Source: Warburgia ugandensis (taxonomy: Eukaryota; Streptophyta; Magnoliopsida; Canellales; Canellaceae). From it: a stretch of 64,000 nucleotides of DNA. The number at the start of each line of letters is the position of its first letter. The first letter of the stretch is position 1. Below are positions 20,636-32,526 of this stretch, piece by piece. The DNA is taken from contig CP141132.1 in the NCBI GenBank assembly GCA_035236585.1, positions 56,641,880-56,705,879 of the forward strand. Direction: 5' to 3'. Under the pieces are notes generated by a model. It had not been told where the DNA came from, did no database searches, and saw nothing but the letters and a program-made list of their open reading frames with translations. A program made the position numbers and the translations under genes.

Positions 20636-21955
20636 TGTTAAGTGTTTAATTTTGGCTAAAAGACCCTTAGTTTAGTGTTCAATTAGATCATCTAACCATT
20701 CAAAAGTGTAAAATTTAGCTTGATTTTTAATTTAGCTCAAATTGGCCATCCAAACTTTAATTTTTCAAAATCAACGGTCAGATGATCATTAGAGCTTATT
20801 AGATGACTAATGTACGATTTAGAAGATTCTAATTTAGTCTTTTATTTTGCAAATTAACTAAAAGGAATTAGATGGCTCGAATTTAATCTCAATGTTGTCG
20901 ATAAGTGAAGATCAATAAGGCAAGAGTCCTAAAGGAAGAGGATTCCTAATGAGAAGAGTCCTAATTTGGGAGAGGATAAAGTTTCATCACTAGCCACATC
21001 TTTTCACCTGGTCGGCACTCCTCTGCTCCCATCTGTCCTTCACCCATATCCTATTTGATACTTCAGGGTCCAACACTTTCACCCTTTCTCTTCAAGTGGG
21101 CATTAGACAACGCCCAGAAAGGGCGTCATTTTTCTTTCACTGGATGAGCACAACAACGGCAAGGATTTTTCTCTTCATGGCCACACCTCTCCACCAAAAC
21201 TGGGGTCTCTTGATTGGCACGAATGGATAGACCAGATCTCCATCGGCTTCCCCGTCACCTCGACCAAGGCAACATCCAGAATCGCACCTGGGCATCTCCC
21301 CACTTTGGCCAACAAACCATCTACTTCGGGCGGTACCAGATGACAGCCCAGAAAACCTAGATCATCCAGCTCTGCACCAGACGATCCAGTATCTCCGAAA
21401 GCCCCACTCAGGCCAGACAAACCATCTTCTCTGGCAGAATCCTCTCTTCCCTCCTCCAGTGTTCTCCTTGTTGGATTTTATCTAGTTTTTGTTAAAAACC
21501 AGATTTTAAATAAAATTCCATTTTTTCCCTTTCTTCTTTAAATCCAATTACATTTCTATCCTTTTTCATTTATTACATTTGTGGCCTCATTTTAATTACA
21601 GTTGGATCCCTGTTTTAATTCCATATGAGTCCCTATTTTATTTACAGATGTGTCCTTGAATATTCTGGTTTTACCTTATCCACATTCTGCCTATCTAGGT
21701 ACAGTGATATCCAAGGCTGCTTGTTTAGTTTTATTTTATGTTTTCTTGGATTTAGAAATTCTGTAAATTACATCAGTTAAATAAATTGAGAATTTTTATT
21801 TTATTGTTAGTTTATTTCTGTTATATTCATTATTTTTATTTTTATTAATTGAATTTTATGTAAAACTCCAACATTTAAAGCAAGTCCTTGTGGGATTAAC
21901 CTGTATTTGCATATCTATATTATAATAGCCCATGCACTTGCGAAAAATATCAACA
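20636..21955 (+). repeat. LARD-1 3' LTR, promoter region deleted
   Basis: 1320 bp, TGTTAAGTG...ATCAACA. Relative to the 5' LTR it lacks about 440 bp (equivalent to about 14746-15183, including the TATA box). The deletion joint lies at a short shared CCTCAT-type sequence near 20985. Confidence 0.85.
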
Positions 21956-22319
21956 ATAACTTTTCGATATTCTATATTTGGTTACCACTTATTTATAGTC
22001 AAAATAATAAGGGTGGTATTTTCCAATTAGTGGAAATTTCACAAACACCATGGCATTCAAAGATTTTTTACTTTCTACGACAAATAGGATTAAACATTAC
22101 ATCAATTTTTTGTTCAACGAAATGAGTATACTAGCAAAGTGACTAGGGGATGCTCAAGAATATAAAGAATGTAACTTATAAAGGCACTTAGACTTTATTA
22201 TGAATTGAGAAATAATGTATTATCACATAAGAAGCAAATACAATGGGTATAATAATTATTAAGATTGATGAGGTAGCAATGAATGCCTTTGAAGACAATC
22301 ATAGGTCTTAGGAGACAAT
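21956..22319. other. Unassigned spacer
   Basis: AT-rich DNA between LARD-1 and the third RTE copy. Nothing recognised. Confidence 0.4.
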
Positions 22320-22341
22320 TATCATCATCATCATTAAGACC

Positions 22342-22746
22342 TTATCCCAATTCGGGGTCTGCCACATGAATCTTATTCCTCCTTTCCTCTCTATTAAGTA
22401 CCATGGCTTCATTTAGTCCCAAAGTTTTTAAATCTTTCCTCACCACTTCTATCCACATTCTTTTGGGCCTTTCCCTTGCACTTTTAGAACCTTCTACTTG
22501 CATTGCCTCACTCCTTCTAACTGGTGCCATTTTTAGTCTCCTTTGGACATGTCCAAACCATCTAATTCTAATCTCCCACATCTTATTACTTATTGGTGCT
22601 ACCCCTAAATTTCCTCTGATATTTTCATTCCTAATTCTATCCTTTCTTGTCTTACCACTCATCCATCTCAACATCTTCATTTTTGTGATGCTTATCCTAT
22701 GAGTATGATATTCCTTAACTGCCCAACACTCTAATCCATAGAGCAT
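22342..22746 (-). pseudogene. RTE RT C-terminal fragment
   Basis: 134 open codons. It contains MLYGLECWAVKE, a RMSG-like KTRKDRIRNE segment, RIRWFGHVQRR and a terminal RNKIHVADPELG, followed by the stop and then the tail. This is the best-preserved piece of the element. Confidence 0.8.
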
Positions 22747-23211
22747 GGCCGGCCTTGAGGCTATCCTATAGAATTTTCCTTATAGTTTAAGTGGCACCTA
22801 CCTATCACACAAAACTTTAGATGCACATATTCATTTGTTCCAACTTGCTTGGATTCTATGGATAACCTCCCTCTCAATCTCTCCACTCCCATGAATCATT
22901 GATCATAAGTACCGAAAGTGGTCTTTTAAGAGGACTTCTTGGTTATCAATCTTGACTGGTGTTCCACTCCTACTCCTCTCCTTGCTAAAATTGCATTCCA
23001 TATATTTTGTCCTAGTTTGGCTAATTTTAAATCCTTTAGATTCTAATGTTTCTCTTCATAACTCTAGCTTTGTCTTTACACCCTCCCTTGTCTTATCAAG
23101 TAAGACTATATCATCTGTAAATAGCATGCACTAGGGAATCTCCTTGTGCTTATGTTTTGTTAACTCATCCATAACCAATTTAAAAAGGTATGGGCTCAAT
23201 GCCAATCCTTC

Positions 23212-23985
23212 TTACAACCCTACAATGATAGGAAAATCATCGGTCTCGCCAATAGTGGTCTTAACATTTGTTATCACTCCCTCATATATATCTTTAATTA
23301 TGTCTATATATCTCCACGAAACCCCTTTCTCACCCAACACCCTCCATATTAACTCTCTAGGGACTTTATCATAAGCTTTCTCTAAGTCGATAAAGACCAT
23401 GTGGAGGTCTTTCTTCCTCTTTCTATATTTCTTTACCCATTTTCTTAGTAAGAAAATAGCTTCCATGGTAGACTCTCAAGTATGAAACCAAACTAATTCT
23501 CTAATATACTTATCTCAAGCCATAACCTCTTCTCAATCACTCTTTCAAAAAGTTTCATAGTGTGGCTCATAAGTTTGATCCCTCGATAATTAATACAGCT
23601 CTATATGTCTCCTTTATTCTTATAAATTGGTACAATAGAGCTTTTAAGATCATAAGTTTGGTACCTCGATAATTAGTACAGCTCTATATGTCTCCTTTAT
23701 TCTTATAAATTGGTACAATAGAGCTTTTCCTCCACTCATTAGGCATTTTCTTTGATTTTATAATCTTTTAAACAACTTGTTCAACCAAACTAAGCCAATA
23801 TCTCTTATATGCTTCCAAACCTCTATTGGTATACCATCGGGCCCCATGGCCTTTCTCAATTTCATCTTCAAGGCCTCTTTCACTTCAAGTATTCTAATCC
23901 TACGGTCATATTTGTAATATCCAATCTTAGTTAGATTTATAGTATTTTCAATCCCTATATTCTCAGAGCCATTGTCATTTAACAA
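23212..23985 (-). pseudogene. RTE reverse transcriptase core, interrupted
   Basis: Two open pieces. The upstream one (23758-23985) has LRKAMGPDGIPIEVWKHI. The downstream one (23212-23466) has VFIDLEKAYDKVPRELIWRV, which contains the first RT catalytic Asp region. An 83-bp tandem duplication between them (23568-23733) shifts the frame. Confidence 0.8.
23568..23733. repeat. 83-bp tandem duplication inside RTE
   Basis: TCATAAGTTTG(A/G)TCCCTCG-like sequence through GGTACAATAGAGCTTTT occurs twice with period 83 and very few differences. It is not a multiple of three, so it destroys the RT frame. Confidence 0.9.
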
Positions 23986-25047
23986 TTCTTAGAAGTACGT
24001 TTCCCACCTCTTTTTGATCTCATCATCTTTGACTAATACCCTTTAATCATCACTTCTAATGCACTTAACATGATATAAGTCCTTACCTTCTGTTCTCTTA
24101 CTTTTGCAAGTTTAAACACATCTTTCTCACCTTCTCTTATTCCTAGTCTATTGTAGAGCTCATCATATGCCTTAAGTTTCGCCTCACTTACTATTCTCTT
24201 AATAGCCTTTTTAACATTCTTATATTGTTCATAGTTTTCATTATTTCTAGTCTTCTACCATGCTTTAAAATACATCCATTTTTCTTTAATAACTTTTTAC
24301 ACTGTTTCACTCCACCACCATGTTTCCTTTACTAATTTCTTTTTACCTTTAGATACTCTTAAGACATCTTTTGCCACTTTCTTAATGGACTAGAAAATAT
24401 TAATCCTCATGGTGTTTACTTCTGTTTCATAGTTCTAGTTTCCTTCTACCATCAACTTATTTGTGAATGAGGTTATTTTCTCTCCTTTTAAGTTCCACCA
24501 CTTAGTTTTTAGATACCTACTAAGTTCATTTCCTTTCTTTCATCATTTAATATGGATATCCATAACCATTAACCTATGTTGTGATGTTAAACTCTCACCG
24601 GGTATCACCTTACAATCCTTAACATTGATCGTTTAGTATTCCTAGGTAGAAAAAAGTCTATTTGGATTTTATGAAGTCCACTTTTAAAGGTTATTAAATG
24701 CTCATCCCTCTTCTTAAAGAGTTTATTTGCAATGGCCAGGTTATATGATAAAGCAAAATCAAGGATAGTTTCCCCCATCTCATTTGTTTATCCACTATTA
24801 TTCCTATGTCATTTTTGTTATTATCGTTTCCTACATACCATAATTTATACCCATCGATTTCTCTAGCTTTAGCCCTTTTCCACTTGGTTTTCTTGAATAC
24901 AAGTGATGTTGACTCTCCTACGTTTAATCATATCTTCTTACTCCAAACTCTTACCTATTAATATCCCTATATTCCATGTGCCGATACAAATCTTATGCTC
25001 TTGAGATATCCTATTCAGCCACGCACTTTTCAACCTCCATGGCATGA

Positions 25048-25245
25048 ACCCATGTCCACTTTTCACTGCACCTGGGTTCTAATGCAGCACATTGCTTCTG
25101 AGGGGATGCTCTAGCAGCCCTTGCCCATTTTTCACTACACCTGGGATTCGATGTAATATGTCGCTTCTGGGGGAATGACTGTGCCCATTTTACACTGCTC
25201 CTAGGATCCAATGCAGCGCGTCGCTTATGGGGAATGCCCTAGCTT
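25048..25245 (-). repeat. Three 60-68 bp tandem repeats upstream of RTE endonuclease
   Basis: Three variants of a unit built on GCCCATTTTTCACT, ACCTGGGATTC, ATGCAGC and CGCTTCTGGGG start near 25055, 25123 and 25183. On the minus strand they encode repeats of PRCSEKWA(R). They are immediately 5' of the endonuclease start. Confidence 0.7.
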
Positions 25246-25280
25246 GAGGGAATGTCAGTTTTTGATTCATGTCATGTTAG

Positions 25281-25566
25281 GGTTGCCATAGTTTTAAGAA
25301 GCTGGAGATGATTTTCATTTATTCCTTACAAATGAATATACAAATGCATATTCATTTGTAAGCAGGAAAGAAATAACAAAATCATCTTCAACTTTTCCCT
25401 TGTTGGCTGGCACCTGATGCAAGGGTTGCCATATTTTTAAGAAGCTAGAGATGATTTTTCATTTCTTCCTTGCTAACTAATATACAAATGTATATTCATT
25501 TGCAAGAAGGAAAGAAATAACAAAATTATCTTCAACTACTCTTCTACCAGCTGGTACCTAACACAA
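25281..25566. repeat. Two 143-bp tandem units, each with a hairpin
   Basis: GGTTGCCATA at 25281 recurs at 25424. Each unit contains a near-palindrome: GATGATTTT...CATTTATTCCTTACAAATG, a short spacer, then CATTTGTAAG..GGAAAG...AAAATCATC (about 25317-25386 in unit 1). It could be the RTE 5' UTR monomer array or a tandemly duplicated MITE. Confidence 0.65.
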
Positions 25567-25801
25567 GACCCTCCTCCCTTTTCAATGAACCTCTTTTATA
25601 TGCTCACCAATTCTTTTTAAACAAGAGTCCACCATACAATCAACATAATTGATATTATATAGAGACTTTGGCAAAAAGGTACATTAAGCCCCAATTTTAG
25701 TCTTCTAACTATTCCATCCTTAGCACCAAAGCCTTCTAAGTGCAATAATGCAAGGGGTCACTCACCTGAGTGACGAGTGCTTGAGACTGTGCATGGGTAT
25801 T

Positions 25802-25847
<46 letters not shown>

Positions 25848-26151
25848 TATCATTCAAAATTAAAAAACTAATGCATACCTTATTTATTGATTTATGTATA
25901 TATTCTATATATCCTTTTAAAGTAACTCTCTATTTTACTAATATCATGGAAAAAATAAGGTTATTGTTTGTTATATTAATTGGAGATGAAACCTTTACAT
26001 ATTAGCCATATTTGGCCATGTGTATCATTCATAATAGTCGTATTGATGTGAATTTAGCTTTATGAAGTGATATGCTTCAATCTATAGTGAAATTTGACAT
26101 TTGAATTATGTATTTTTATTCACTTATGTTCTACATGATTTTTACTACATT
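25567..26151. other. Unassigned spacer with a (TG)n tract
   Basis: AT-rich DNA with no gene. A (TG)n microsatellite of about 20 units lies at 25806-25846. Confidence 0.5.
25806..25846. repeat. (TG)n microsatellite
   Basis: An uninterrupted TG run of about 41 bases. Confidence 0.97.
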
Positions 26152-26544
26152 TTATTTTTTGAAAAATATATAATGACCTCCCTTAACTACCATTTCAAGA
26201 CATTTTCACCCATAAACTATTATTTTAGTAATTTAGTCCATGAATTATTGAAATTTTTTAGTCGTTAGTCCTTCTACCAACTAATGTTAGTTTTGGACCC
26301 AAACCACTTATCAAAATAATATATTTTAACAATATTTTAATAATTTGTATTAAAAATAAATTTAAGAAAAGAAATATTGGAAATTTTTTTAGCTGCTAGT
26401 TGTTTTGTCTATTAATGTCAATTTTCGGCCCCTCCCCGTTATTAAAATAATTTTTACATTTTTGTATAATTTTTATTAAAAACAAATTTTAAGAAAACAA
26501 AAAAGGGCCAAGGCCCTTTCTTCTTCACCGATCAATTTGTAACA

Positions 26545-26669
<125 letters not shown>

Positions 26670-26883
26670 GCTCACAAGCCTTCTTCTTCCTCCTCCTAGG
26701 TTTTATGGGATTGTTTAAGTATCAATAAAAGGGTTTTGAAATTGGAGGTTATCCTCTCTAATTTTTCATCTTTTGCAAGCTTCAACCTTCAAATAGTACA
26801 ACCCATTAGTAACATGGGATATTTTGCATCAGAGTTTTTGCTCAATTATTAGAAAAGATTATGAGAAGAAGAAGAAGAAAGGT

Positions 26884-27008
<125 letters not shown>

Positions 27009-27279
27009 ATTGTTGTAAATTGGTTAGAAAAGTGAAGGGCTTCATCCCTTTTTTCTTTTCTTAAATTTTTAATAAGAAATTATTAAAAGAAAACTACAAA
27101 AGGAAGCTCTAAAATGTAGTAGATGGGGGCCAAAAGTAACATTGGTTGATAAAAAGGACTAACTACTATAAAAACATTTCAACAATTTAGGAATTAAATG
27201 GCTAAAATGATAATTTCAAGGTTAACATGTTATAAAATGGTAGTTTATGGGAGGTCACTATACTTTTCCCTTATTTTTA

Positions 27280-27590
27280 TTTGAAAATATACTATTTTAA
27301 TATATTTAAAACCTACATTATTGTTGTCAGTGTATCAATCACCAGTTTGGTAACTTGACCATTCAGTAATTTTTAACCATTTCATAATAAACTTGATTTT
27401 TTTAAATATTATTATCTATCTTTATTATTTAGGTAAACTACCTAATTAACATATTGGATCTAATTTATAAGAAAATGATATTTCTACCCTTTTTTGAGCA
27501 TTTACGAATTATAATGTTCATAAAGTAAATTCATAATTGGGAGTATATCTCTCTCTCTTGAAATTATATGATAATCACCAAATAGATCAC
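27280..27590. other. Unassigned spacer
   Basis: AT-rich DNA between the foldback element and the gypsy element. The last five bases (ATCAC) are the TSD of the gypsy element. Confidence 0.4.
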
Positions 27591-30418
27591 TGTAACACCC
27601 CAGGATTTTATGACATTTTTTATAATAATAATAATAGAATTTGGGATCCCATGAGAAAAAGTTTTATTAATTTATTTACTAAAACATTTCTTAAAACCTC
27701 TGGGTGTTATTTTTCCTTTCCTAACATCACAATTTTTAACTTAAAACATAATTAAAATTTTATGATAATAGACTTAAAACAATATGCATATCAATAAATG
27801 TCAAAATGCATCGGAGCCTTTATTTTCAATCAAATAAATATCCAAAACACAATATTAATATGGCCCAGGGTCTATTCATCATAACATCCCATTAAATGTC
27901 CATCATATGTATAACTATCTTAATCAAATCCATAAAATAAAAGTATACAATCCATATAGAAAGTCAATTTGTAGTCCTGTTTATTAACTCACATCAATAT
28001 CTATAATCCAAAGTAAGGAAATCTCCCACTACTATAAGGATTTCTCAACAGTCTTGCCTTTCTTCACGTCGCGCTTGAGATCTAAGGTATTGCAAAACAA
28101 AGCAATGCCTCAGCAAGCTATTGCTTGTGCAGGTACATAGACAATTAATGTAATAAAATAGAATAATAGTAATGACAAAATAAAATATCTATCATTTATA
28201 ACGATAAAATAATTATAACTCATGCCGACATAATATCAATTTATCAAGTATGCTAAAACATGATATGAATCAATGTAAATGAGCATACAATAATAATAAT
28301 AATAATAAGGGCACCCTAAGGTAATGGGTCCCACAAGCGTCATATACACTAGCATCTCTAATCATGAGTAGTCATATCCAACCTCTGAGTGTCGTCACAC
28401 CCAGGTATACCATCCCATCATCATGCTCATCATGCAAACACACATAATAAGAGTATGAATCGTTATGCTGCAGTGGCAACCCTCCATGGGTCTCAACCAT
28501 CATCGCTCACCGTCGACACCATAACGGAAGACTTAGCGTCCGTTCCCATGGAAAGGCCCGGACCGCCAAACCCCTACCAAATGGCATCTACAGGCAAGTG
28601 TCTATCATATCACAATCTCATCACATCACAAACTTGGAGGGTGGGTGGCCGACCCTCTCCCTCCTAGCATGACGCCGCTGAGTGAGAGCACCTGTCATAA
28701 AACATAAAACACTGAAATCATATATATGCCAAAACTGTACTCGTAGCTCGCAATCCCCAAGGCACGTCCCCCATCCCGGGGTTAGCCTATAAAAGGACCA
28801 GCCACCAAGTCTCCACTTTTCATTCTCATGCAATTCTATCAATTTCAGTTATGTAGTAAAGAAAAGAAATTTCTAATTATGCATAATATATAATATCATT
28901 CTCATGAAATCATTTGTAATAAATCCACTTAATACATGCTTGAAAATCAAGTAACGATCATCGTATTAAATTCTAAATCTCTCAAAAATCATGATTATTA
29001 TTAAGTGAAATTTACATTCACAGTCAACATAATGATATGATCATGTAGAGTTTGAAAATAAAACATTAATTGTCATCACCTACCTCCACGTGAGATAACT
29101 CAGTTCGCTCGTAAAATTCCTTTAACTTATATGTTTGGATGCACCTATACATGTCACATCACTATTTAAAAAAATTTCTAAATTAAAAGTGGTTATTTAT
29201 AAGTTTTTAGGTTAAATCTAGGTCATCGTCATCAATACAGTCATAACGCCTCTTTCGGATTTTGATTTGGACTCCTATAGCTCTCAAAAATCAAGTTTAA
29301 AGTGGAATTATGCCTCTTTTAGGGCTGACCGACCACCATAAGCTCTTTTGCATCGGCGACGCAGTTTACACCGGTTTATACCATCACCCAGTTTACATTG
29401 AGTTACATGAGCGTCATCGGTTTACACCGGGTTACATTGGCGCCCAGTTTACACCAAGTTACACCAGCGGCCTCGGTTTATATCGGCGATGCGGAAATGG
29501 CGCCGGAGAAGAAGACCGGCTTGCGGTCATCTCTGGTGACCCTACAAGTGTCCAAATTACTTGGTTTTTAAGTCATTTTGTTCAAAATTTCGTCTAGTTT
29601 CCATTTCTACCATCCTTTTGCATTGATTTTTTCAAAAACTATGGTTTTTATGCTATTTTTTCTATGTTCCTAAAATGTTCTATGGGTACTAATTTTTCAC
29701 GTTTTTCGGCATTTTCCACCGTCAGATTTTTCTCAAATTAAAAGGGTTTGATCTTGGGTCTCTTATACACTAGATGAATGGTCCAATTTGCAATCTAACA
29801 TGGTTTTATCAACAAATTTATGCTCTAATAGTAGCATAAACAGGGTTCCCATTTTTCCTGATTTTTCATGTATTTCTATTTTACAAATATACATATATAA
29901 TATAAAAATCAAGACATTAAGGCTTACCTCGATTTACTTGGTGTTTATTAGTGTTACCAGAGCCCTACTCACCGAAAAAAATTAGACTTTTGCTGAGGGT
30001 AGGGTTTTGGAAAAGAAATGGCGCGATGAAGAGGAATGAGGGTTGATTTAGGATCAGGCTAGGAGAGGAGTTTACATTTTGGGAAGGGGAATGAAACTCT
30101 TCCCTTTTAAGCTTTTCCTCCGACTATATTTCAACAATGAAATTGTCGAATCTAATAATGCAAAGTGAATAGGTGTGCCATTATCAAAAGTACCCCCTCC
30201 TATTTCATGCTGTGACAATTTACCAAAATACCCCTACAACTTCAACGTCTCATAACTTCTTCGTTTGAGCTCTAGTTTCCACGTTCTTTATGGAGTTAGA
30301 ATCCTATCGATGAGTACTTTCTAATTTTTAAGTTCTCAGGACCAAATTTCATATATAAATTTTTAATTTAATTTATTTAATAAATTCTTAATTTATACCT
30401 AAAAGTGAGGATATTACA
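27591..30418 (-). repeat. Gypsy 3' LTR
   Basis: 2828 bp; on plus it starts TGTAACACCCC and ends ATATTACA. Relative to the other LTR it lacks about 24 bp near 28563. It contains a degenerate GTTTACACCG-type short repeat array near 29360-29480. Confidence 0.95.
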
Positions 30419-30433
30419 TCCTTTCGTCCTTAT
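30419..30433 (-). promoter_or_regulatory. Gypsy polypurine tract
   Basis: On the minus strand ATAAGGACGAAAGGA directly precedes the 3' LTR. It is the usual plus-strand DNA primer position. Confidence 0.75.
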
Positions 30434-30467
30434 AAAAATTTTGTCCTCAAAATTTAGCTACATACCT

Positions 30468-30950
30468 CTATGTAAATAACTCTAGATGGATCCTTCGCAT
30501 CTCCTCTTCTGTTTCCCAGGTAGCCTCCTGTAATGAATGATGCTGCCAAAGGACTTTGACTAATGTAATGGTCTTATTCCTTGACTCCTTGACTTTCGTA
30601 TCCAGTATGTGCACCGATCTCTCCTCAAACGTCATATCAGGCTGTAGCTCTCCTGCGATCTGCTCCAACATGTGTGAGGGATCTGGCACGTATTTTCTCA
30701 GCATGGACACATAGAAGACGTCATGTACATTTGTCAATTGTGGTGGTAAGGCTAGCCGGTATGCCACTGACCCAACTCTGCATAAGATCTCAAAAGGTCC
30801 AATATACATGGGGCTAAGCTTCCCTTTATTTCCAAACCTCAACTCTCCTTTCGTAGGAGAAACTTTCAAGAATACATGCTCACCTTTAAAGAACTCTAAG
30901 TCTTTTCGCCTCTTATATGCATAACTTTTCTGTTGACTGTGAGCTGTCAA
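30468..30950 (-). pseudogene. Gypsy integrase C-terminus and chromodomain-like tail
   Basis: 160 open codons on the minus strand. [13 protein letters not shown] and [12 protein letters not shown] are the conserved GPF/Y region of gypsy integrases; YRLALPP and [12 protein letters not shown] follow. The last 50 residues ([31 protein letters not shown]) resemble the chromodomain of chromoviruses, which steers integration toward heterochromatin. This is the longest intact piece of the integrase region. Confidence 0.88.
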
Positions 30951-30959
30951 TAATCTCTT

Positions 30960-31918
30960 TCAAATGAATCAGACTTTCTCTGCACACTCTTCCACTAACT
31001 CAGACTTCACCACGCATCTTTCTCCTACATCACTCCAACATAAGGGTGCCTGACAAGGTCTGCCATAAAGTGCCTCCTATGGAGCCATGCCAATACTAGC
31101 ATGATGATTATTATTATAGGCAAATTCCACCAATGGTAAATGATCTTCCCAGCTACCCTTCCAATCCATAACACAAGCTCGCAGCATATCCTCAATAGTT
31201 TGGATGGTCCTCTCACTCTGTCCGTCTGTCTGAGGATGGAATGCTGTGCTAAATTTTAGTCTCGATCCTAACGCCTCTTACACGCTCTTCCAGTATTTTG
31301 AGGTAAACTGAGTATCTTGATCTGATATAATTGTCAAGGGAACTCCATGTAGATTTACAATCTCCTTAACATATAATTTTGCTAAACTATCCACGGTCTA
31401 AAAGGAAGGAAATGAGTGGACTTGGTCAACCTATCCACAACAACCCATATCATGTCGTGGCCGCTAACAGTCCTTGGAAGACCCAAAACAAAGTCCATGC
31501 TAATATGATCCCACTTCCACTCAAGAAGGTCCAATGTCTGAAGTAGCCCTGATGGACGCTGATGCTCAACCTTGACCTGCTGATAGGTCAAACATTGTGC
31601 AACGCACTCTCCAACATCCTTCTTCATACCATTCCACCAGAAATGTCTCATAAGATCCTGATACATCTTTGTACCTCCAAGATGAATTGTATACGGGGAC
31701 TAGTGTGCCTCTTGAAGTAACTCATGCCTCAATTCGTCATTTGCTGGTACTACCAACCTTTCCTTAAATCTGACTCCTCCATCTGGTCCCCTCGTAAAAT
31801 TTTCCTTATCTGCTAGATCCTGTGTCTCTTTATCTTTGTCCTGTGCCTCTAAGATCCTGTTGAAGAACTTAGACCGAGTCGACAAATTGGCAATCATTAC
31901 TTCAGACTTCCTACTCAC
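30960..31918 (-). pseudogene. Gypsy integrase zinc-finger and catalytic core, broken
   Basis: On the minus strand it runs from LVVPANDELRHELLQEAH through a stop at 31700-31702, IHLGGTKMYQDLMRHFWW, CLTYQQVKVEHQRPSG, WKWDHISMDFVLGLP and VVDRLTKSTHFLP, then onward in shifted frames to [12 protein letters not shown]-like and ALYGRPC-like remnants. The HHCC finger has lost its last Cys (CLTY for CLTC). Catalytic Asp positions in MDF and VVD are visible. Confidence 0.85.
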
Positions 31919-32480
31919 GGCATCTGCAATGACATTAGCCTTCGCAGGATGGTACTATATGGTGAAGTTGAAGTCCTTGAGATACTCCATCCATCTATGC
32001 TGCCTCATGTTCAAATCACTCTGAGTAAAGAAGTACTTAAGGCTCTTATGATTAGTGAATACCTCAAATCTCTCACCATAGAGATTATGTCTCTAGGACT
32101 TCAACACAAATACCACCTCTGCTAACTCCAAATCATGTGTTGGGGAATTTACCTTATGTGTTTTCAACTGTCTTGACGCATAGGTAATTACCTTCCCATG
32201 TTGCATCAACACTGCTCCTAATCCCTTGTCAGAGGCATCGCAATAAACCACACAACCACCTACACCTGATGGTAAAGTCAATATCGGAGCAGTAGTAAGT
32301 CTCCTCTTGAGCTCTTGGAAGCTCTCCTCGCAAGCCTCGATCCATACAAATTAGGTGTCTTTCCTGGTCAGGGTAGTCAATGGTAACGCAATCTTAGAGA
32401 ATCCCTCTATGAAATGACGATAATATCCTGCCAACCTGAGAAGACTGCGTATCTCAGTCACTGTCTTAGGCCTTTCCCAA
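31919..32480 (-). pseudogene. Gypsy RNase H region, broken
   Basis: On the minus strand [20 protein letters not shown] is the RNase H start with its catalytic Asp, then [10 protein letters not shown] and [17 protein letters not shown], then a stop at 32093-32095 where TGG (Trp) is expected before RH(N/Y)LYG. Downstream [12 protein letters not shown]- and RWMEYLKDF-like remnants continue to the integrase. Confidence 0.85.
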
Positions 32481-32482
32481 TG

Positions 32483-32526
32483 TAGTACTTCCTCAACTTT
32501 CGCTTAGTACTACCTCAACTTTCACT
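32483..32526. repeat. 22-bp tandem duplication at the RT/RNase H junction
   Basis: TAGTACTTCCTCAACTTTCG followed by CT, then TAGTACTACCTCAACTTTCA followed by CT. The extra 22 bp shift the frame and end the RT frame. Confidence 0.85.

Larger units (their letters stand above)
14412..21955 (+). mobile_element. LARD-1: non-autonomous Tat/Athila-type LTR retrotransposon
   Basis: It is bounded by two similar LTRs that begin TGTTAAGTG and end ATATCAACA. A degenerate tRNA-Asp-type PBS follows the first and a G-rich polypurine tract precedes the second. The 4.5-kb interior has no reverse transcriptase, integrase, protease or gag. It shows a degraded acidic reading frame and, near its end, the GAGGCAACCCAA and GGGGACAATGTTT blocks usual for this lineage. 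The flanking pentamers (ATCAT left, ATAAC right) do not form a perfect TSD. Large size without coding capacity fits the LARD class; it would have relied on an autonomous relative. Confidence 0.85.
22320..25250 (-). mobile_element. RTE-type LINE, nearly full coding span, decayed
   Basis: On the minus strand, from about 24960 downward, the apurinic-type endonuclease start is visible (ICIGTWNIG, then KRRRVNITCIQE). Next come the RT N-terminal part (about 23758-23985, KAMGPDGIPIEVWK), the RT core (about 23212-23466, HMVFIDLEKAYDKVPRELIW), and a C-terminal region (22342-22746, LYGLECWAVKE, RWFGHVQRR, RNKIHVADPELG), ending in a short CAT-repeat tail at 22320. Stops, frameshifts and an 83-bp duplication break it, so it is inactive. 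RTE proteins reverse-transcribe their own RNA at a nicked target. Upstream tandem repeats at 25048-25566 may be its 5' region. Confidence 0.85.

Noticed and set aside
25748-26005. ORF with a Cys-Val repeat
   Set aside because: It is the translation of the (TG)n tract.
28389-28842. ORFs beginning MSSHPGIPSHHHAHH, also at 35851 and 58256
   Set aside because: They recur at the same place in every gypsy LTR copy but are interrupted differently. They are LTR sequence, not a gene.
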